From contig NZ_JNYZ01000005.1 of NCBI RefSeq assembly GCF_000717335.1, forward strand, positions 248,001 to 312,000: DNA of 64,000 nucleotides, in the 5' to 3' direction. The notes beneath the pieces were generated by a model, which saw nothing but the letters and a program-made list of their open reading frames with translations, had not been told where the DNA came from and ran no database searches. A program made the position numbers and the translations under genes. The DNA comes from Amycolatopsis jejuensis (GTDB taxonomy: Bacteria; Actinomycetota; Actinomycetes; Mycobacteriales; Pseudonocardiaceae). Below, piece by piece: positions 17,225-25,781 of this stretch (positions are counted from its first letter, which is position 1; every line of letters begins with the position of its first letter).

Positions 17225-17344
17225 GTCCGGGCGTGCGCTTCCCCGAACCTGGTGGAACCGGCGCCTGGTTGATCATTTTCCGATCGGCCACCGTGGAGCG
17301 GGAGCGACGGACTGCCCGTCGACGGCAGCGTGATCGGAGACGTG

Positions 17345-18364
17345 ATGCGGCGCGTGACGACCCTCGCCCTCGGGCTGACCCTCCTGGTGGCGCCGGTGGT
17401 ACCGGCTTCGGCGGACTCCGTGCAGCACCCGCCCGGCTGGCAGACCCTCGCGCCGATTGCCGGTGGACCGCGGCAGGAGCACGCCGTCGCCGAAGCGGGA
17501 GGCCGCGTCTACGTGGCCGGCGGGGTCCATTTCACCGCGGACGGGCGGCTGACCACCACGAACCGGGTCGAGGTCTACGATCCGCGGCGGAACAGCTGGT
17601 CGGAGGTCGCGCCGCTGCCGGTCGCGCTCAACCATCCCAACCTCGCGGCGGTCGGCGGCCGGTTGTACGTCCTCGGCGGGCTGGCCGGGGGCGATTCGTG
17701 GCGTGCGGTGCCGGACAGTTACGTCTACGAACCCTGGACCGGCCGCTGGACCCCGCTCCCGCCGATGCCGTCCGGCACCGAACGGGGCAGTGCCGCGATG
17801 GGGGTGCGGGGGACCAGGATCTACCTGGCCGGCGGCATGCGGACGCTGACCCCGCGCGACGGTGGCCTTCAGGACACTGTGGACACTGTGTCGTCCTACG
17901 ACGTCGTCACCGGCCGATGGGAGACGCTGCCGAGTCTGCCGCAGGCGAGGGATCACGCGGGTGGCGCGATGATCGGGCGGACGCTGTACGTGGTGGGCGG
18001 CCGGGATCGCGGGCAGGCGAACGTGCGCGGGACCGTGTATGCGCTCGATCTGCGAAGCCTTCGATGGACCGAGCGGGCACCGATGCCCACCCCGCGTGGC
18101 GGGATCGCGACGGCGACAGTCGCCGGGAAGATCTACACGTTCGGCGGCGAGGGAAATCCCGCGCCGGGCTCGCACAGTGTCTTTGCGGAAACCGAGGCGT
18201 ACGACGCGGCGCGCGACACCTGGCAGCGTCTCGAACCGATGCCGGTGCCCCGCCACGGCACCGCCGCGACGGCGGTCGACGGCACCATCTACCTCCCGGG
18301 CGGCGGCACCGAAGGCGGCGGCAATCCGGTCGACGTGAACGACGCGTACCACCCTGCCCGCTGA
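17345..18364 (+). CDS. Secreted kelch-repeat protein, 339 aa
   Basis: An N-terminal Sec signal peptide (MRRVTTLALGLTLLVAPVVP, cleavage near ASA at about 23) is followed by about six kelch repeats. These show recurring GGRLYVLGG, GRTLYVVGG and GKIYTFGG strands with Trp in ENRW-like turns (NSWSEV, GRWTPL, GRWETL, LRWTER, DTWQRL), giving a beta-propeller. The ATG at 17345 has GGAGA five bases upstream; a GTG 15 bp earlier is less likely. No extra catalytic domain is seen. It is exported and may bind carbohydrate or protein at the cell surface; the function is unknown. Confidence 0.85.
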   Translation: MRRVTTLALGLTLLVAPVVPASADSVQHPPGWQTLAPIAGGPRQEHAVAEAGGRVYVAGGVHFTADGRLTTTNRVEVYDPRRNSWSEVAPLPVALNHPNLAAVGGRLYVLGGLAGGDSWRAVPDSYVYEPWTGRWTPLPPMPSGTERGSAAMGVRGTRIYLAGGMRTLTPRDGGLQDTVDTVSSYDVVTGRWETLPSLPQARDHAGGAMIGRTLYVVGGRDRGQANVRGTVYALDLRSLRWTERAPMPTPRGGIATATVAGKIYTFGGEGNPAPGSHSVFAETEAYDAARDTWQRLEPMPVPRHGTAATAVDGTIYLPGGGTEGGGNPVDVNDAYHPAR

Positions 18365-18382
18365 ACAACGGCGGTTCACGAT

Positions 18383-19704
18383 TCATTTTCCGGGCTGAGG
18401 TTTTTCGACGGCAATGGCGAGCAGCGCGCTCATCAGCGCAATTCCGGCGCCGACCCACATCGCGGTCTGCATTCCGCCGACGAAGGCGTCGTTTCCCGCG
18501 ATCAGCACGCCGAACAGGCTGATGCCGAGTACGCCGCCGAGCTGTCCGGCAGTTGTCTGCAACCCACCCGCGACGCCGCTGTGTTCGCCGGGCACATTGC
18601 CGACAATCGCGTCGGTCGCGGCGACGATGGTGATTCCCATGCCGATGCCCAGCAGACCGAGCCAAGGCCATTGCGCGAGATAGGTGGACTCCGCGGAAAG
18701 CCTTGCCAGCCCGAGGAAACTGAGGGCGAGCAAGACCATTCCGGCGGTGAGCGGAACGCGGGGGCCGAACCTGGCGGTGAGCCGCCCGCCGAGCGGGGAC
18801 GCGAGGGTGAACGCGGCCATCAGGGGCAGCAGGCGGACGCCGGTTTCGAGCGCGGGGAAACCTTGGATGTTCTGCAGGTACAGGCCCAAATAGAACAATG
18901 CGCCGTACAACGCGACATTGCTGGCGATGAGAACCGTGACGCCCGCCGAGACTGATCGCGACCGGAACAGCGCCAGGGGAAGGAGCGGGGTGGTGGCGCG
19001 GCGTGGCGGATGACGAAACCGATCAGTACCGGAACGGCGACGGCAAGGCTCGCGGAATTCGCTCCGGTCAGGCCGAATACGAGCGCGAGCAGTCCGGCGG
19101 CGAGCAATCCGGCACCGGCGAGGTCGAATCCGCCCGAACGTTCCCCGTGGCTTTCCGCGACCCAGCGCATTGCAATTGCTGCGGCGGCCAAGCCGATCGG
19201 CACATTGAGGAGAAAGATCGCCCGCCACGACGAGTATTCGACCAGCAGTCCGCCGGCAATCGGCCCGGCAGCCGCAGCCAATGCCGACGCGGCGCCCCAA
19301 ATTCCGATCGCCCGGCTCAATGCGGGTTGCCGGAAGGTCGAGCGGAGAATTGCGAGAGTATTGGGTACCAGCAGGGCGCCCGCAATTCCCTGTAGCACGC
19401 GAAAGGCAATGAGGAGCCCGGCCGAGTGCGCAAGCCCGCACCCCAGTGAGGCGAGGGCGAAACCGGTGACGCCGATGGTGAAAATGCGCCGGTGTCCGAA
19501 GCGGTCGCCGAGTTTGCCGCCCAGGATCAGCACTGTCGCCAGCGCCAGCAGGTAGCCCGTGGTGACCCACTGCAGGTCGGTGAGCGACAGGCCGAGGTCC
19601 CGCGCGATCGCCGGGTTGGCGACGTGCACGATCGTGCCGTCCAGGCTGACCATCACCACCCCCAGTGCGACCGCGAGCACGGTGCGCCGCTGTCTCACGT
19701 CCAT
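18383..19704 (-). pseudogene. Frameshifted DHA2-type MFS drug exporter
   Basis: The N-terminal half starts at the ATG at 19704 (AAGGAG upstream). It shows typical drug:H+ antiporter features: SLDGTIVHVANPAIARDLG, the motif A stretch GGKLGDRFGHRR, and motif C-like AAGPIAGGLL. Near 19000-19010, after LIGFVIRH, the family sequence continues in another frame (RATTPLLPLALFRSRSVS) to the stop at 18383. One base appears to be missing. With one frame correction the protein would be about 440 aa, a normal length. It could be a real mutation or a sequencing error. It is divergent from a TetR gene, the usual repressor-exporter pairing. Confidence 0.8.
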
Positions 19705-19721
19705 CAGGCACGCTCCTTAAG

Positions 19722-19757
19722 TGGTACACGCTGTTCCATTTGGAACACGTTGTACCA
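19722..19757. promoter_or_regulatory. 36-bp quasi-palindrome, candidate TetR operator
   Basis: Outer arms TGGTACA (19722-19728) and TGTACCA (19751-19757) and inner arms GTTCCA/TGGAAC (19733-19746) give nested symmetry between the divergent MFS and TetR genes. Its right end contains a TACCAT box that can serve as the -10 of tetR, so a bound repressor would block both genes. Confidence 0.68.
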
Positions 19758-19764
19758 TATCGAT

Positions 19765-20337
19765 GTGAACGAGGCCAAGACGCGCCGCTCGGATGCGCAA
19801 CGGAACCGTGATGCCGTGCTGGCGACCGCGATCCGGCTGCTGGCGGCGGACCCGGACGCGAGCATGCAGGAGATCGCCGGCCAGTCCGGCGTCGGGCGCA
19901 CCACGGTGTACCGCCATTTCCCGACGCGGGAACATCTCCTGGCCGCGCTGGTCGACCTCGTGGTGACGGAACAACGCGCGATCATCACCACCGCAACGGC
20001 CGTTCATGCCGCCGCGTCAGAGGTTTTCGCGGCAATCGGCCCGGAGATCATCCGGGTCGGCGAGCGTTACCGCTTCCTCGACACCCGGCCGGTCGTGGTT
20101 TCCCAAGCGCCGCTGCGCACTCCCGCGGCCGACGAACCCCTGCTGACCTGGCTCGCCGCCGCGCAGCGCCGCGGCGAACTCCGCAAGGATTTCTCCCCGG
20201 CCTGGATGTACGCGATGATCCACGGCCTTTCCCGCGCGGCCAACGAGGAAGTGCTCGCCGGGCGGACCACCGCGGAGGAAGCAGGCATTCTGCTCGGCCG
20301 GACGTTCGTCGCCGCTTTTACTGGATCGACATCGTGA
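19765..20337 (+). CDS. TetR-family transcriptional regulator, 190 aa
   Basis: The HTH lies at about residues 12-58, with SMQEIAGQSGVGRTTVYRHF and the following PTREHLLAAL typical of TetR. The C-terminal helical domain is the ligand-binding part. The start chosen is the GTG at 19765. It has no Shine-Dalgarno, but a TACCAT box ends six bases before it, so the mRNA may be leaderless. It is divergent from the frameshifted MFS exporter and overlaps the end of the convergent GntR gene by 20 bp. It probably represses itself and the exporter through the 36-bp palindrome. Confidence 0.85.
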   Translation: MNEAKTRRSDAQRNRDAVLATAIRLLAADPDASMQEIAGQSGVGRTTVYRHFPTREHLLAALVDLVVTEQRAIITTATAVHAAASEVFAAIGPEIIRVGERYRFLDTRPVVVSQAPLRTPAADEPLLTWLAAAQRRGELRKDFSPAWMYAMIHGLSRAANEEVLAGRTTAEEAGILLGRTFVAAFTGSTS

Positions 20338-21115
20338 CCGCGAGTGAGCCGCTCGTCTCCGGGCTCGCCGCCATCTTGAAGGCGAGGATGTCCGAGCGGT
20401 AGCCGACGCGGGTGAACTCGAACGGCAGCCGCTCGCCGGGGCCGAGTACGAGCGTTTCGGTGGCGGAGACGAGAAACAGGGGCGCGCCAAGGGGAATGTC
20501 GAGCTGTCCGGCGCTGAACGGGCCGGTGGACGTACCCTCGATCGCCGCCTCGACCGGGGCGAGGCTGATCGGCCAGCGCACCCCGGAAATCTCGAACGGC
20601 GGGTCCTTTTCGAACGTTTCGGCAAACCACGGGAAAGTGTTCAGCCGGAAGTACGAGTGTCCGATGCACAGCGGCGTTCCGTCGAGGGTCCACCGCCATT
20701 CGACGATGTGCACCTTCTCCAGCCGCGGCAGCCCGAGTTTCGCCTCGACCACCGGTTCCACCGTGGTCAGGCCGTGATCGATGACCAGGAACGACGACGT
20801 GGCGCCCGGATCGTGTGCCAGCAGCCTGCTGAGGCTGCCGACCTCGCGCTCGACCTTCGGCGGCGCGACGAAACTGCCGGTGCCGCGCACGGAGACCACC
20901 TGGTGGTCCTTCTTGAGGATGTCGAGCGCGTGCCGCACGACGACGCGGCTCACCCCGAACTGCTTCGACAGCTCGTGCTCGGACGGGAGTTTGCTGTTCG
21001 GCGGCCAGCGCCCGGAGTCGATTTCCTGCTTCAGGATCTCCTGGAGCTGATAGTACAAGGGCACAACGCTGGTACGGCTGAGGCGTGCCCCGGTCGGGGG
21101 CGTCGAACCCGTCAT
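20318..21115 (-). CDS. GntR-family regulator, HutC subgroup with UTRA domain, 265 aa
   Basis: The winged HTH is at about 20-85 (YYQLQEILKQEIDSGRWPPN, LPSEHELSKQFGVSRVVVRHAL). It is followed by a UTRA effector-binding domain to the C-terminus (VEWRWTLDGTPLCIGHSYFR, PLFLVSATETLV). The ATG at 21115 starts the conserved region; longer frames upstream read through the promoter. The gene is divergent from the epimerase/creatininase/ABC operon. The palindrome CTTGTACCTACAAG in the gap, repeated imperfectly before the solute-binding protein gene, is a plausible operator. The effector is likely a substrate or intermediate of that pathway. Confidence 0.88.
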   Translation of the reverse strand: MTGSTPPTGARLSRTSVVPLYYQLQEILKQEIDSGRWPPNSKLPSEHELSKQFGVSRVVVRHALDILKKDHQVVSVRGTGSFVAPPKVEREVGSLSRLLAHDPGATSSFLVIDHGLTTVEPVVEAKLGLPRLEKVHIVEWRWTLDGTPLCIGHSYFRLNTFPWFAETFEKDPPFEISGVRWPISLAPVEAAIEGTSTGPFSAGQLDIPLGAPLFLVSATETLVLGPGERLPFEFTRVGYRSDILAFKMAASPETSGSLAVTMSIQ

Positions 21116-21175
21116 TCTCCCGAGGATAGCGCCTGTCGGGACCCGGGAAGGCGGGTCTTCCCGGCAGAGAAGTCT

Positions 21176-21189
21176 ACTTGTACCTACAA
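21176..21189. promoter_or_regulatory. CTTGTA-CC-TACAAG palindrome on a promoter
   Basis: A perfect 14-bp palindrome in the gap between the divergent GntR and epimerase genes. It overlaps a possible -35 (TTGTAC, 21177-21182) that is 17 bp from a TANNNT-type -10 (TACTGT, 21200-21205) reading rightward. A near copy lies at 23807-23820. Confidence 0.62.
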
Positions 21190-21329
21190 GCAGGCAGGTG
21201 TACTGTCCTCGCAAGTCATCCGGCGGAGCCCGGCCAATCGCTGGTGGTGGCCGTGATGACGCAGGTGGCACCCGGGTCGGAGGCGAGCGCCGAGGGTGCA
21301 GACAGGTACCGACAAGTGCAGGGAGAGTC

Positions 21330-22253
21330 ATGGGCAAACGTGTCTTGATCACCGGCGGGGCCGGGTTTCTCGGGTCCCGCCTCGCCGCCCACCTCGCCGC
21401 TGCCGGGCACGAGGTCACGAGCGTCGACCAGCGCAGCCCGCTTCCCGGTGCTGCGTTCGCCCAGGAGGTCGCCGACATCACCGACGGGCTGAGACTCCGT
21501 TCGCTGCTCGAAGCCGGGGACATCGAATGCGTGGTGCACGCCGCCGCGATGGCCGATCTCGACCTGGCGCGGACGAACCCGGTCGCGACGGTCACGGCGA
21601 ACCTCGTCGGTACCGCGCAGGTGCTCGAGGCCGCCCGGCAGGCCGGGGTCGAGCGCGTCGTCTACGTCTCGTCCGAGGCGGTCTACGGCGTGGTACCCGG
21701 CTCGGCGGCGATCGACGAGGCCCGGTGCTTCGACCCGATTTCCGTCTACGGCGCCACGAAAGCCGGCGGAGAGCTCCTGCTCGGCGCCTACCGGCAGGCC
21801 TGCGGGCTCGACCTGGTGAGCGTGCGGCTGGCCGAGGTGTACGGCCCCGGTCTCACGATGTCCGAATACGTCACCGAGCTGGTCGCGGCAGCTGTGGGCG
21901 GGGCGCCGTTCCTGGCCGGCGGCCCGGTGGACCAGCCGGTGGGACTGGTCTTCGTCGAGGACGCGGTGGAGGCCCTTCGCCTGGTCGTCGAGGCGGAAAG
22001 CCTTGCCCAGCAGGCGTATCACGTGTCCGACGGGGAACTGCACACCTTCGGTTCGGTGGCTGCCACCGTGCGGCGGCTGCTTCCCGGCGCGGACATCGCC
22101 TTCGGCGGCGACCCCCACCACCCCCGGCTCGCGCAACCGCCGTGGGACCTCACCGCACTGCGGCGCGACCTGGATTTCGGCCCGCGGTGGGTGCTCGACG
22201 ACGCGCTGCCGGTGCTGATCGCGGCGGCGCGGGCGGAGGACGGAGCGTCATGA
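21330..22253 (+). CDS. NAD-dependent epimerase/dehydratase family protein, 307 aa
   Basis: An extended SDR. The NAD-binding TGGAGFLG is at about 8-15, Ser about 115 in VVYVSSEAVYG, and the catalytic YGATK has Tyr140 and Lys144. The length is right for UDP-sugar or hydroxyacid/aldose dehydrogenase relatives. The ATG at 21330 has GGGAGAG four bases upstream. It is the first gene of an operon with a creatininase-family hydrolase, an SDR and a spermidine-type ABC importer. That company suggests catabolism, such as oxidation or dehydration of an imported polyol, sugar or amide, rather than sugar-nucleotide synthesis. The substrate is unknown. Confidence 0.87.
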   Translation: MGKRVLITGGAGFLGSRLAAHLAAAGHEVTSVDQRSPLPGAAFAQEVADITDGLRLRSLLEAGDIECVVHAAAMADLDLARTNPVATVTANLVGTAQVLEAARQAGVERVVYVSSEAVYGVVPGSAAIDEARCFDPISVYGATKAGGELLLGAYRQACGLDLVSVRLAEVYGPGLTMSEYVTELVAAAVGGAPFLAGGPVDQPVGLVFVEDAVEALRLVVEAESLAQQAYHVSDGELHTFGSVAATVRRLLPGADIAFGGDPHHPRLAQPPWDLTALRRDLDFGPRWVLDDALPVLIAAARAEDGAS

Positions 22254-23065
22254 AACCAGTGAAGGAGACCAGCGGAACAATGCACATGTTGGCAGACCTG
22301 ACGTGGGTCGAGGCCCGGGAAGCCATCGAGCGCGGGGCCGGGGTGCTGGTGCCGATCGGGGCGCTGGAACAACACGGCCCGCACCTTCCGCTGTCCATGG
22401 ACGCGCTCGCGGTGACCGAGGCCGCGAAAGCCGTGGCACAGCGGCTCGACGTGCTGATCGCACCGACGATTTCCTACGGCTGCCGGTCCAAACCGCTCAG
22501 CGGCGGCGGTCCGGCGTTCCCCGGCGGCGTGGGCCTGGAACCGCGTACGTACATGGCACTGGTCGAGAACGTCGTGCGGGAACTGCTCCGCAGTGGCTTC
22601 GAGCGGATCGTGGTGCTGAGCGGGCACTGGGAAAACCGCCAGTTCACGTACGAGGCGGTCTACCAGGCACGGCAGCCCGACGACGAAGGGACGGCGCGCG
22701 TGATGGTGATCGAAAGCCTGTACGGCGACACGGTCCGGAAGTCCACTTTGGACGAGATCTTCGGCGACGACTGGCCGGGTCTCGCGCGGGAACACGCGGC
22801 GATCGTCGAAACCTCGGTCCTCCAGCACGTCCGGCCCGAGCTCGTGCGGGCAGACCGGTCCGTCGACGACGCGCAGGAACGTTTTCCCTGGTGGGACGTG
22901 GTACCGGCGCCGCCGGAGTTCACCACGAAGACGGGCGTGATGTGGAAGGCGACCAGGGCGACTCCGGAGTTCGGCCGGAAGATCTGGGCCGACGTCGTCG
23001 AAGCCTTGACCACCGCCATCGACGAGGAGCTCTTCTCCGGATCGAGAGCACACCGTGCTTCGTGA
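22250..23065 (+). CDS. Creatininase (creatinine amidohydrolase) family protein, 271 aa
   Basis: The creatininase metal site is clear: Glu40 and His42 in GALEQHGPHLP, Asp51 in SMDA, and His126-x-Glu128 in LSGHWEN. These are the residues that bind the two metals in creatinine amidohydrolase and in the FAPy deformylase ArfB. The family hydrolyses cyclic or linear amides, and also contains the mycofactocin peptidase MftE. No mycofactocin genes are nearby. It starts with an ATGA overlap after the epimerase gene and overlaps the next SDR. It may open a lactam or amide from the imported compound. Confidence 0.87.
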   Translation: MKPVKETSGTMHMLADLTWVEAREAIERGAGVLVPIGALEQHGPHLPLSMDALAVTEAAKAVAQRLDVLIAPTISYGCRSKPLSGGGPAFPGGVGLEPRTYMALVENVVRELLRSGFERIVVLSGHWENRQFTYEAVYQARQPDDEGTARVMVIESLYGDTVRKSTLDEIFGDDWPGLAREHAAIVETSVLQHVRPELVRADRSVDDAQERFPWWDVVPAPPEFTTKTGVMWKATRATPEFGRKIWADVVEALTTAIDEELFSGSRAHRAS

Positions 23066-23774
23066 GCTGGAGGGCCGGATCGCGGTCGTGACCGGTGGCT
23101 CCGGCGGGATCGGGGCGGCCATCGTCGCTGCGCTCGCCGACCGCGGTGCCACGGTCGTGGTGTTCGACCTCAACGCACCGGAGCGGCGGCAGTTCCGCAA
23201 GGTCGACCTGACCTCGCCGGACGACGTGACGAATGCGGTCGAGGAGGTGGTCGCCGAGTACGGGCGGATCGACGTGCTCGTGAACTGTGCCGGGCACGCG
23301 CGGCACGAAGCCCTCGAAGAGATCACTGTGGACAGTTGGCACGAGATCCTCGAGATCAACCTGAGCGCCGCGTTCTACGCGTCTCGCGCGGCGGCGCCGC
23401 ACATGCGCCGCCATGGCTGGGGCCGGATCGTCAACATCGGCTCGGAGCAGGCGCTCCAGGGCGATCCGAACCTCTGCCACTACACCGCGGCCAAGGCCGG
23501 ACTGGTGTCGCTGACCCGGTCGTTCGCGGTCGAGTACGCACCGGAGGTCACGGTGAACCTGGTGTCGCCGGGGCCTACCGCCACCACGAAGTTCCGCCGC
23601 GGCCCGCACTTCAGCGAGGACCGGATGGCCCGGCTTCCGCTCAAGCGGTTCGGCACACCGGAGGAGGTCGCCCTGTCGGTCGCATTCGTGGTCGGACCGG
23701 GTGGCGACGTGTACACGGGGCAGCAGCTCGACCCCAACAGCGGGGCCGATCTGCCGATGCCCGCCCGTCCTTGA
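23055..23774 (+). CDS. SDR-family oxidoreductase, 239 aa
   Basis: A classical short-chain dehydrogenase: TGGSGGIG cofactor motif at about 13-20, VNCAG at the NAG position, Ser in NIGSEQALQG, and YTAAK catalytic pair. The Asp in VFDLNAP after beta2 favours NAD(H). Length is normal. It begins at a GTG inside the 3' end of the creatininase-family gene. It probably oxidises an alcohol in the pathway fed by the downstream ABC importer. A hairpin (23773-23793) lies directly over its stop codon region and may reduce read-through. Confidence 0.88.
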   Translation: MLRELEGRIAVVTGGSGGIGAAIVAALADRGATVVVFDLNAPERRQFRKVDLTSPDDVTNAVEEVVAEYGRIDVLVNCAGHARHEALEEITVDSWHEILEINLSAAFYASRAAAPHMRRHGWGRIVNIGSEQALQGDPNLCHYTAAKAGLVSLTRSFAVEYAPEVTVNLVSPGPTATTKFRRGPHFSEDRMARLPLKRFGTPEEVALSVAFVVGPGGDVYTGQQLDPNSGADLPMPARP

Positions 23775-23793
23775 CAGGCCAGTCCGGCCTGTC
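23773..23793. terminator. GACAGGCC-AGTCC-GGCCTGTC hairpin
   Basis: A perfect 8-bp stem with a 5-nt loop that starts at the SDR stop codon, followed by 42 bp to the solute-binding protein gene. There is no T-run. It may be a partial terminator or mRNA-stabilising hairpin separating enzyme genes from transporter genes. Confidence 0.45.
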
Positions 23794-23806
23794 TCATGCT
23801 CATCGT

Positions 23807-23820
23807 CTTGTACTAACAAC
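23807..23820. promoter_or_regulatory. CTTGTACTAACAAC, near copy of the 21176 palindrome
   Basis: It matches the palindrome at 21176-21189 in 11 of 14 positions, including CTTGTAC and ACAA. It lies 15 bp before the ATG of the solute-binding protein gene, suggesting the same HutC-type regulator controls the transporter part separately. Confidence 0.5.
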
Positions 23821-23835
23821 TGATCAGAGGCCATC

Positions 23836-24930
23836 ATGGAGCAACCCAGTGGGGTCAGCCGCCGTCAGTTCCTCCGCTACAGCAGCGTCGTCGCCGGCGG
23901 GCTTGCCGTTCCCTCGCTGCTGAGCGCGTGCGGTGACGCGGCGGGAAGCAAGGGGTACAAGGGGCACGAACTGAAGTCCACGTCGCTCGTGCTCGCCGAC
24001 TACGGCGGCGTGGTGCGCACCGCGTCGGAAAAGGCGATGTACGCGCCGTTCACGAAAGAGACCGGGATCGGGATCTCCTACGCCGAGAACGACGTCGCGA
24101 AACTGCGCCTGATGGCGGAGAAGAAGCGCACCGTATGGGACATTTCGGTGCTCGACGGCTTCGACCTCTACCCGCTGATCCAAGCCGGTCTCGTGCAGAA
24201 GCTGCCGGACTGGGTGACGCGCAACGACCTCGTCCCGGACTGGGCCCGCGACTACGCGACCGGCCAGAACGCGTACAGCATCTGCCAGGGGTACCGCACG
24301 GACCGGCTCACCGGCCCGCGTCCGGAGTCCTGGGCCGATTTCTTCGACGTCAAGAAGATCCCCGGCAAACGCACCATGCCGTCGAACGTCCCGTTCGGTG
24401 CACCGGAAATGGCGTTGCTGGCCGACGGCGTACCGCGGGACAAGATCTACCCGCTCGACCTCGACCGCGCGTACGCCAAGCTCGACGAGCTCAAACCGCA
24501 CCTGCTGTTCGGCGATTCCTATGCGGCGTGCCAGCAGTTCCTGCAGGCGGGCAGTGTGTCGCTGGCGATGATCCCGAACGGGCGCTTCACCGATCTCGCG
24601 AGCAAGGGGATTCCGGCCGAGATCGTGTGGAACGAAGCGCTGCTGTTCCCGTGGAGTGCCACGGCGGTGCCGGTCGGCGCCCCGCACACCGACGCGGCCA
24701 TGGCACTCAACGACTTCATGGCCCAGCCCGAGCCGCAGGCCGAGCTGGCCAAGCTGATTCCGTACGGGCCGAACAACTCGAAAGCCCTCGGCCTTCTTCC
24801 GCCGGATGTGCTCAAGCGGCTGCCCAACAGCCCGGACAACGCCAGGATCGCGTTCACGATCGACGAGGCCGAACTCGGGAAGATCCAGGTCGAGTACACC
24901 GCCCGGTTCCACAAGTGGATTGCCGGATGA
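23836..24930 (+). CDS. Spermidine/putrescine-type ABC solute-binding lipoprotein, Tat signal, 364 aa
   Basis: The N-terminus has a twin-arginine motif SRRQFL (Arg9-Arg10), a hydrophobic stretch and a lipobox LSAC with Cys32, so it should be a Tat-exported lipoprotein. The mature region (LVLADYGGVVRTASEKAMYA, FTKETGIGISYAE) belongs to the PotD/AfuA-like type. AGAGG five bases before the ATG is the ribosome site. It ends in an ATGA overlap with the first permease. It sets the specificity of the importer in this cluster. A polyamine is only one option for this broad family. Confidence 0.88.
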   Translation: MEQPSGVSRRQFLRYSSVVAGGLAVPSLLSACGDAAGSKGYKGHELKSTSLVLADYGGVVRTASEKAMYAPFTKETGIGISYAENDVAKLRLMAEKKRTVWDISVLDGFDLYPLIQAGLVQKLPDWVTRNDLVPDWARDYATGQNAYSICQGYRTDRLTGPRPESWADFFDVKKIPGKRTMPSNVPFGAPEMALLADGVPRDKIYPLDLDRAYAKLDELKPHLLFGDSYAACQQFLQAGSVSLAMIPNGRFTDLASKGIPAEIVWNEALLFPWSATAVPVGAPHTDAAMALNDFMAQPEPQAELAKLIPYGPNNSKALGLLPPDVLKRLPNSPDNARIAFTIDEAELGKIQVEYTARFHKWIAG

Positions 24931-25781
24931 GCGCGCCCCGCGTACTTGCCGCCCCGGCCCGGTTCCGGTTCGGCGCGCTTCCGCACCGCTGGCTGCTCGT
25001 GGTCCCGTTGCTGGTGCTAGGGCTGGGAATCGTGCTTCCCCTGGCGACGCTGGCCACCCGGGCCATGGCCAGCACCGGCGCGTGGGCCACCCTCACCGAC
25101 CCGCTCTTCATCCAAGCCGTCACGCGTACCCTGCTGCTGGCCGTTTCGGTGGCGGTGATCTGCCTGGTCCTAGGTACGGTTTTCGCGCTCGCGCTCGTTT
25201 CCGCGCCACGCAAGGCGAAAGTCGGGTTGTGGGGAGTCCTGCTGAGCACGTTCTGGATTTCCCTGCTGGTGCGCACGTACGGCTGGGTGCTCCTGCTGGA
25301 ACCGAACGGGGCGCTGGACAAGTTCCTGATCGGCCTCGGCCTCCGGGACAGTTCGCTCAATGCACTCCAGACCACACCGGCGATGTATCCCGGCATGGTG
25401 CACATCATGCTTCCGTACATGGTGCTGCCGATTTACGCGTCGCTCGCCGCGCTCGAACCGTCGCAGCTGCGGGCCGCCAAGAGCATGGGGGCGGGAACCT
25501 GGCTGACCCTGCGCAAGGTCATCCTGCCGCAGGCCCGGCCGGGTGCGATCGCCGGCGCGATCATCGTGTTCGTGCTGTCGCTCGGGTTCTTCGTGACCCC
25601 GGCTTTCCTCGGCGGGCCGAACAAGCTCACCGTCGGCACGATCATCGAACGCGAGTTCAACGATCTTTTCGACTTCGGCGGGGCGTCGGCGATGTCACTG
25701 GCTCTCGTGGTGGTGGTATTGGTGATCTATTTCGTCGCCGACAAGCTTTTCCACGTCGGCGAACATTGGACGGCGTCATGA
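24927..25781 (+). CDS. ABC transporter permease (PotB-like), 284 aa
   Basis: A membrane permease with about six hydrophobic segments, starting with LLVVPLLVLGLGIVLPLATL (about 26-45). The EAA loop is around residue 190, in LEPSQLRAAKSMGAGTWLTL. The order SBP-permease-permease-ATPase and the length match PotABCD-type importers. Both ends overlap neighbours by ATGA. Confidence 0.9.
   Translation: MSAPRVLAAPARFRFGALPHRWLLVVPLLVLGLGIVLPLATLATRAMASTGAWATLTDPLFIQAVTRTLLLAVSVAVICLVLGTVFALALVSAPRKAKVGLWGVLLSTFWISLLVRTYGWVLLLEPNGALDKFLIGLGLRDSSLNALQTTPAMYPGMVHIMLPYMVLPIYASLAALEPSQLRAAKSMGAGTWLTLRKVILPQARPGAIAGAIIVFVLSLGFFVTPAFLGGPNKLTVGTIIEREFNDLFDFGGASAMSLALVVVVLVIYFVADKLFHVGEHWTAS

Noticed and set aside
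22250..23065. Mycofactocin peptidase MftE or true creatininase
   Set aside because: The family fits but no mycofactocin precursor, MftC radical SAM or creatine/sarcosine genes are nearby; only the family-level call is supported.
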